Shown: positions 59,213 through 64,000 of the stretch, piece by piece
How the letters are laid out: each line of letters starts with the position of its first letter
How positions within the stretch are numbered: the stretch's first letter is position 1
NCBI RefSeq assembly: GCF_019710575.1
Contig: NZ_JAHWFK010000034.1
Location: 186,001 to 250,000, forward strand
Length of the DNA: 64,000 nucleotides
Direction: 5' to 3'
DNA from: Paractinoplanes polyasparticus
GTDB lineage: Bacteria > Actinomycetota > Actinomycetes > Mycobacteriales > Micromonosporaceae
Made by a program: the position numbers and the translations under genes
The notes under the pieces: generated by a model
Told to the model about the DNA's origin: nothing
The model's database searches: none
Seen by the model: the letters and a program-made list of their open reading frames with translations, nothing else

Positions 59213-60307
59213 CCGCGCGGTCGGCCAAGCTTCGGGATCGCCGGGGGTGCCCACTATCCGGCCCGCCGCGGCCACTCGCTCGAGGTCGGCCTGCGGCACG
59301 TCGTGACCGGCCCGGGCCACGAGGTTGCTCGACGCGTCCGGCGCCGCCACGCATTGCCGCACGTTGTGCTGCCCGGACCAGGGCGCACATTTCGGCGTGG
59401 GCCCGGTTCCGGACACGAAGCTGCGCTGGACGCCGATCACGATGCCGCCGCTCGGGGCCGAGGCGTTGCCCGGAGTGCTCCGCGGAAACGACAAGCCGAT
59501 CGGTTGCGGCGCCGAGTTCAGGCCCGGTTCGGACCAGGCGCTGACGAACTGCGCCTGCTCGTAGAGCGGTTCGAGCTCGAATCCGATGTCGGGCCGATCG
59601 GGCGTCACCAACGCCGTGGCGGCTTCGGGCCGGCTGACGTCGACCGCGACCAGTCGCATGGTGGACGGCACCCAGGAGATGGCGAAGGGCAGCCGGGCCG
59701 GCCGCGGTGAGGTCGTGCGGAAGGCAGTGGCCAGCCGCACCATCTCCTCCCGGCTGAGACGATTCTCGAACGATGCCATGAGAACCATCGAACCGTCGGC
59801 GTTGCGCCAAGTGAGCAAGGTGTCGGCCTTGATCAGCGCACTGCGGCCCAGCGGCATGAAGCTGGCTTCGTGACCATTGATGGCTCCGGCGGGCTCCTTC
59901 GGATGTGACATCCAGAAAGTCTGCGGAACGGATCCGGCGGGATAGAGAACGAGCCGGCCGACGGACCGGTAAACGCCCGGCGACACCTCCCGGCCGATCG
60001 ACGCCAGCTGGTTGGTGAGGCTCACCCACTCCGGGTCGCCGACGCGCAGGTCTCCGCTCCGGTAGCTCGAGAAGAGCAGGTCGAAGGGGCCGGCCTTGGG
60101 CGGGGGCGGAGTGGCCGGCGGAGCCGCGGGCCGGGCGATCAACTGCGGCAGGCCGATAACGGCGAACACCGCCAGCAGGGCCGCTATGGCCCATCCGGTG
60201 TTCCGCCGCCGCTTGCGCCGGCGGCCGGCCGCCACGACGTCGTCAACGGTGTAGCGCGCGGCCGGCGCGTCCTCGCGGGCCGTCTCCAGCAGGTCAGACA
60301 GCTTCAT
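59177..60307 (-). CDS. Membrane-anchored protein partner of the ECF sigma factor
   Basis: Protein of 376 residues with one membrane helix (GWAIAALLAVFAVIGLPQLI, about residues 38-57) after a basic cytosolic leader (VVAAGRRRKRRRN) and a large extracytoplasmic part starting with a proline-rich linker. This is the shape of an anti-sigma or sensor protein but no zinc-binding anti-sigma motif is seen. The ATG at 60307 overlaps the sigma-factor stop by 14 bp, so they are coupled. The domain is unrecognised. Confidence 0.78.
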   Translation of the reverse strand: MKLSDLLETAREDAPAARYTVDDVVAAGRRRKRRRNTGWAIAALLAVFAVIGLPQLIARPAAPPATPPPPKAGPFDLLFSSYRSGDLRVGDPEWVSLTNQLASIGREVSPGVYRSVGRLVLYPAGSVPQTFWMSHPKEPAGAINGHEASFMPLGRSALIKADTLLTWRNADGSMVLMASFENRLSREEMVRLATAFRTTSPRPARLPFAISWVPSTMRLVAVDVSRPEAATALVTPDRPDIGFELEPLYEQAQFVSAWSEPGLNSAPQPIGLSFPRSTPGNASAPSGGIVIGVQRSFVSGTGPTPKCAPWSGQHNVRQCVAAPDASSNLVARAGHDVPQADLERVAAAGRIVGTPGDPEAWPTARESFPASAWVER

Positions 60308-60818
60308 GACGGGCCTCCAGACGCTCGTCGATGCTGAGGTCAGCGCCGAGGATCCGCCGCAGGGTGTCGAGACCACGGGACGTGTACGCCTTGACCGTGC
60401 CCTCGGGGCAGCGCAGCGCCGCCGCCGTCTGCGGAACGCTGAGTCCTTCCAGGAAGCGCAGCACGAGCACCGCCCGATGCTTGACCGGCACTCGCAGCAA
60501 CGCCTGCCGTAGGTGCACCCGGTCGTCGATGTTCAGGATCTCGTCGCGCGCGACGATGTCGGGCATCGCGTCGCCGTGCGACTGCTCACGCCGCCACCAC
60601 GGTCTTCGCGTCTCGTCGATGGCCGCACGCACGACGGCGCTGCGGGCGTACGCCTGCGGATTCTCGACCCGCCCCCACTTCCCGTAGAGGCGGGCCAGAG
60701 CGCCCAGCACAGCGTCCTCGGCCAGTTGCCAGTCGCCGCACGTCAGGTAGGCGAGCCCCCGCAGCGCCTCCATCTGCCCGCCGACGAACTCGCGGAACTC
60801 GGCCTCTTTGTCGCTCAC
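60294..60818 (-). CDS. SigE-family ECF RNA polymerase sigma factor
   Basis: Sigma factor of 174 residues: region 2 (GLAYLTCGDWQLAEDAVLGA, LYGKWGRVENPQAYARSAVV) and region 4 (LPVKHRAVLVLRFLEGLSV-type: VPVKHRAVLVLRFLEGLSVP, CPEGTVKAYTSRGLDTLRR). It belongs to the actinobacterial SigE family (ECF group of the short type). The gene starts at ATG 60818 and is followed by the membrane partner. It sits between mqnP and the ubiX-type gene. Its stimulus and regulon are unknown. Confidence 0.9.
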   Translation of the reverse strand: MSDKEAEFREFVGGQMEALRGLAYLTCGDWQLAEDAVLGALARLYGKWGRVENPQAYARSAVVRAAIDETRRPWWRREQSHGDAMPDIVARDEILNIDDRVHLRQALLRVPVKHRAVLVLRFLEGLSVPQTAAALRCPEGTVKAYTSRGLDTLRRILGADLSIDERLEARHEAV

Positions 60819-60849
60819 GGGGGTTAGACGGACGTCGACGGCCGAACGG

Positions 60850-61746
60850 TTACAGCAGGAGGAGGTCGAGAAGCGCGAAGACGAACAGCGCGATGCCGAC
60901 GAAGCCGTTGGCCGTGAAGAAGGCCCGGTTGACCTTCGACAGGTCGGTCGGGGTGACCACGATGTGCTGGTAGATGAAGGCGGCCGCGGTGAGGGCCAGG
61001 CCGATCCACCAGAGCCAGCCCAGCCCGACGACCTGGCCGAACCAGACGAACAGCGCGAACGTCACTACGTGGGTCACGGTCGAGATGTGCAGCGCGGTGC
61101 GCACGCCGAACCGGGCCGGGGTGGAGTGCACGCCGATCCGGCGGTCGACCTCGACGTCCTGGCAGGCGTAGATGATGTCGAAGCCGCCGATCCACAGACC
61201 CACCGCGAGGCCGAGCAGCCAGGCCGGGCCCGAGCCGTCGAACGTGCCGGTGATGCCGAGCCACGCGCCGACCGGGGCGACCGCCTGGGCCAGCGCCAGC
61301 ACGTAGTGCGGGAAGTTGGTGAACCTCTTCGCGTACGGATAGACGACCAGCGGGACCACGGCCAGCGGGAACAGCACCAGGCACAGCCAGTTGAGCAGGC
61401 CGGCCGCGAGCGCCATGACGACCAGCGAGACGACGGCGCCCGTCCAGGCCGTTCGCAGCGAGACCGCGCCGGTGACGAGCTCACGATTCCGCGTACGCGG
61501 GTTGAGGGCGTCGATCTTGCGGTCGAGGATGCGGTTGGCGGCCATGGCGAAGGTGCGGCCGGACACCATGGCGATGGTGATCAGCAGCAGGTCGACCCAG
61601 TGGACGCCCGAGTCGAGCCGGTCGAGCGCGACGGCGGCGGAGAGATACGCGAACGGCAGCGCGAAGACCGAGTGCTCGATGGCGACCAGGCGCAGGAACG
61701 CCTTGACCTTGCCCGGTTTCTCGGGAACCGCCGCGACCGCCGTCAT
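60850..61746 (-). CDS. mqnP: Menaquinone-pathway prenyltransferase MqnP
   Basis: UbiA-type membrane prenyltransferase of 298 residues with about eight helices. The two Asp-rich motifs are NRILDRKID and DVEVDRRIG. It attaches the polyprenyl chain to the 1,4-dihydroxy-6-naphthoate-type precursor in the futalosine route. The ATG at 61746 overlaps the ubiD-type stop as ATGA. Context (ubiX/ubiD neighbours) supports MqnP over UbiA of ubiquinone or heme pathways. Confidence 0.9.
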   Translation of the reverse strand: MTAVAAVPEKPGKVKAFLRLVAIEHSVFALPFAYLSAAVALDRLDSGVHWVDLLLITIAMVSGRTFAMAANRILDRKIDALNPRTRNRELVTGAVSLRTAWTGAVVSLVVMALAAGLLNWLCLVLFPLAVVPLVVYPYAKRFTNFPHYVLALAQAVAPVGAWLGITGTFDGSGPAWLLGLAVGLWIGGFDIIYACQDVEVDRRIGVHSTPARFGVRTALHISTVTHVVTFALFVWFGQVVGLGWLWWIGLALTAAAFIYQHIVVTPTDLSKVNRAFFTANGFVGIALFVFALLDLLLL

Positions 61747-63203
61747 ATGCCGTACTCCTTCCAGCGCTTCTCCACCAGGCTGATCACCTCGGGGGACATC
61801 GCCATCTCTTCGGGCCAGCCTCGTGAGTAGCCCTCGGAAGGCAGCTTACGGGTGGCGTCGATGCCCGCCTTCCCACCCCAGAACTGCTGGTAGGAGGCGT
61901 GGTCGAGGTGGTCGACGGGGCCTTCCGTGAGCAGCAGGTCGCGGCTGTAGTCGACGTTGCCGAGCGCGCGGAAGGCGACCTCGTTGTAGTCGTGGACGTT
62001 GCAGTCCTCGTCGACGATCACGATCAGCTTGGTGAACGCCATCGAGTGGGCGCCCCAGATCGCGTTCATGACCTTCTGCGCGTGCTTGGGGTACCGCTTG
62101 CGGATCGAGACGATCGCGCAGTTGTGGAAGACACCGGCCGACGGCAGGTCGTAGTCGACGATGTCGGGGATCATCATCTTGAGCAGCGGCCGGAAGATGC
62201 GTTCGGTGGCCTTGCCGAGGCCGTGGTCTTCCTGCGGCGGCTTCGACGTGATGATCGAGTGGTAGATCGGCTTCTTCCGCATGGTCATGCATTCGATGTG
62301 CAGCACCGGGAACGGCTCGACCGGGGTGTAGAAGCCGGTGTGATCGCCGAACGGACCCTCGGGCAGGCGCTCGCCGGGCTCGAGATAACCCTCGAGGATG
62401 ATCTGGGCCTCGGCCGGCACCTGCAACGGGACCGTCACGCAGTCGACCATCTCGACCCGCTCGCCGCGCAGGAAGCCGGCGAACAGGTATTCGTCGATGT
62501 CGGAGGGCAGCGGGGCGCTCGCGGAATAGCTGACCACCGGGTCGCACCCGATCGCGATCGCCACCGGCAGGCGCTGACCGAGCCGCTCGGCCACCGCGTG
62601 GTGGGCCGTCGAATCCTTGTGGATCTGCCAGTGCATGCCGAGCGTGTTCTTCGAGTGCTGCTGCAGGCGATAGAGGCCTAGGTTGCGCTTGCCGGTCTCG
62701 GGGTGCTTGGTGTGGGTGAGCCCGAAGTTGTGGAAGATGCCGCCGTCGCCGGGCCAGATCTGCAGGCCGGGCAGCAGGCCGAGATCGACCTCGTCGCCCT
62801 TGAGCACAACCTCTTGGCAGGGGGCGGACTTCACCTTGCGCGGCGGCAGCGACTTGAGCTGGAGCACCTTGCCGATGCCCTCGCGGATGCCGGACCAGCC
62901 GACCGGGAGTTCCGGCTTGATCATCCCCCCGATGCGGTCGCCCACCTCGTCGAGATTTTCGACCCCCAGGGCCATGGCCATCCGCTTCTCGGTGCCGAAG
63001 AGGTTGATCGCCAGGGGCATCGAGCCCCGGGTGGGCCGCTCGAACAGCAGAGCCGGGCCGCCGGCACGCACAGTGCGGGTCACCACCTCGCTGACCTCCA
63101 GCGTCGGGTCGACCGGGACGGTCACCCGCCGCAGCTCGCCGGCCGCCTCGAGGGCGGTGAGGAAGCTCTGGAGATCTTGATAGGGAAATCCACGAGGCGC
63201 CAT
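61743..63203 (-). CDS. mqnL: UbiD-type decarboxylase (mqnL)
   Basis: Prenylated-FMN-dependent decarboxylase of 486 residues that removes the ring carboxylate after prenylation. Family blocks are IWPGDGGIFHNFGLTHTKHP, RNLGLYRLQQHSKNTLGMHW and LPEGPFGDHTGFYTP, which carry the residues for cofactor and metal binding. The start is the ATG at 63203 (MAPRGFPYQDLQSF); upstream codons lie opposite the next gene's promoter. It is coupled to mqnP. Confidence 0.93.
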   Translation of the reverse strand: MAPRGFPYQDLQSFLTALEAAGELRRVTVPVDPTLEVSEVVTRTVRAGGPALLFERPTRGSMPLAINLFGTEKRMAMALGVENLDEVGDRIGGMIKPELPVGWSGIREGIGKVLQLKSLPPRKVKSAPCQEVVLKGDEVDLGLLPGLQIWPGDGGIFHNFGLTHTKHPETGKRNLGLYRLQQHSKNTLGMHWQIHKDSTAHHAVAERLGQRLPVAIAIGCDPVVSYSASAPLPSDIDEYLFAGFLRGERVEMVDCVTVPLQVPAEAQIILEGYLEPGERLPEGPFGDHTGFYTPVEPFPVLHIECMTMRKKPIYHSIITSKPPQEDHGLGKATERIFRPLLKMMIPDIVDYDLPSAGVFHNCAIVSIRKRYPKHAQKVMNAIWGAHSMAFTKLIVIVDEDCNVHDYNEVAFRALGNVDYSRDLLLTEGPVDHLDHASYQQFWGGKAGIDATRKLPSEGYSRGWPEEMAMSPEVISLVEKRWKEYGI

Positions 63204-63318
63204 GACAACCAGTCTCGCGCACTCCTCCGACAGTTCCGCGCCCGGGCGATCACCGTCACTCACGCTGTCCGATTCGCGTTGAGTGGACGATTGTTCGCGA
63301 CGTTCCGGCGAGGTGCAG

Positions 63319-64000
63319 GTGAAGGTCCGCAAAGTGGCGCTGTGGTGCGCGATGGCCGGCCTGGCCGCCGCCCCGGTGGGTCCGAACCCCGCCGTTTCCG
63401 CAGTTCAAGACCGTTCTCCGAAGGTGGTCGAAGCCAAACGGCTGCCGGTCTGCCCCACCGCCCGGGCCTCGAAACGCGCGCCTGCCGGCCCGGCCGGCCC
63501 GGCCGCCCCGGGCGCGTGTCGTGCCGCAGGTCACATTCTCGAGTCGGGCGTGCGCCTGGCCCGCCGCGGCCAGGCCGGTTTCACACCGAGCGGCTACCAC
63601 CACCTGGGCGCCAACACGGGCGGCGAGTGGGCCGGGGTGTCCGGCCGCATGTCGGTGGTGGACGGCTCCGTACGCCCCCGCTCGTACGACTTCGTGGCCG
63701 GCCGTTTCATGGTCAAGCGGAACCTGGGCCGCGGCAATATCGCGTGGCTGGAGGCCGGCTGGGCCGAGACGGGCTGGGCCGGGCCCGGCCGTCAGCAGAT
63801 CTACACGTTCAACACCAACACCAAGACGTGGCAGTTCTACAGTCAGTACACGCTGCGCCCGGGCGACAAGCTCTGGCTCGACCTGCACTCCGACGCCAGC
63901 GGCACGTGGAGCGCCTGGCTGTGGTGGGGCGACCGGTGGAACCTGCTCACCGCCCAGTTGCTGCCCGTCGGCCGCACCGCGACCATCGAGCAGTACGTCG
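63319..64000 (+). CDS. Secreted hypothetical protein (partial)
   Basis: I do not recognise a family. From the GTG at 63319 (GAGG 5 bp upstream) the open frame runs to the window edge, 227 codons, no stop. A signal peptide is likely (VKVRKVALWCAMAGLAAAPV). Two cysteines follow (VCPTAR, GACRAAG), then a beta-rich domain with many Trp and Tyr (GWAETGWAGPGRQQIYTF, SGTWSAWLWWGDRWNLL) that looks like a carbohydrate-binding or lectin-like fold. It is divergent from the ubiD-type gene. Confidence 0.7.
   Translation, partial: MKVRKVALWCAMAGLAAAPVGPNPAVSAVQDRSPKVVEAKRLPVCPTARASKRAPAGPAGPAAPGACRAAGHILESGVRLARRGQAGFTPSGYHHLGANTGGEWAGVSGRMSVVDGSVRPRSYDFVAGRFMVKRNLGRGNIAWLEAGWAETGWAGPGRQQIYTFNTNTKTWQFYSQYTLRPGDKLWLDLHSDASGTWSAWLWWGDRWNLLTAQLLPVGRTATIEQYV

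Overview
High-GC actinobacterial chromosome. GC-rich third positions, frequent GTG/TTG starts, a BldC homologue, a futalosine-type menaquinone pathway and a complete 14-gene Nuo operon point to the Micromonosporaceae; Actinoplanes or a close relative is my best guess from family resemblance, not proven. There are no rRNA or tRNA genes, CRISPR array, prophage or insertion sequence.

Layout. 1-2031: partial IclR regulator divergent from an MFS transporter. 2159-22214: the respiratory block, with a polyprenyl diphosphate synthase facing nuoA-nuoN (all 14 complex I subunits, minus strand, mostly overlapping stop/start codons), then an FAD reductase of the MenJ/geranylgeranyl reductase type and the quinone methyltransferase ubiE/menG. 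22215-23774: mqnC behind an array of hairpins. 23887-35330: accessory genes: SNF2 helicase with SWIM protein, peptidase E-like protein, secreted GH64 glucanase with a LacI-type operator, AKR, SDR, AraC regulator, methyltransferase, LPXTG surface protein. 35395-38820: mqnA coupled to an MFS exporter, an ArsR-like regulator with a large palindrome, and a HigBA-like toxin-antitoxin pair. 39037-45538: HelD-type ATPase, a small ABC export operon with its own regulator, a VOC protein, and a decayed oxidoreductase/regulator locus. 45559-48592: BtuFCD-like importer under a cobalamin riboswitch. 48598-50006: two small membrane proteins and an MqnE-like protein that has lost its radical-SAM core. 50219-57513: NlpC/P60 wall hydrolase, a long low-complexity membrane protein, a DEAD-box helicase and a glycolipid-binding-domain protein. 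57552-63203: Lrp/AsnC regulator, bldC, ubiX-type (mqnM), an ECF sigma factor with a membrane partner, mqnP, and ubiD-type (mqnL). 63319-end: a partial secreted protein.

How it fits together. The polyprenyl synthase makes the menaquinone side chain. MqnA, MqnC, MqnP, MqnL, UbiX and UbiE cover much of the futalosine route. The reductase would saturate the side chain, and complex I uses the resulting quinone. Full-length MqnE, MqnB and MqnD are not in the window; the only MqnE-like gene lacks the cluster-binding domain. The most unusual features are that MqnE remnant, three places where a gene's 3' end (with its stop codon) is repeated just downstream, a near-perfect 40-bp palindrome over the start of the mqnA-linked exporter, and a 130-residue tail on NuoE.
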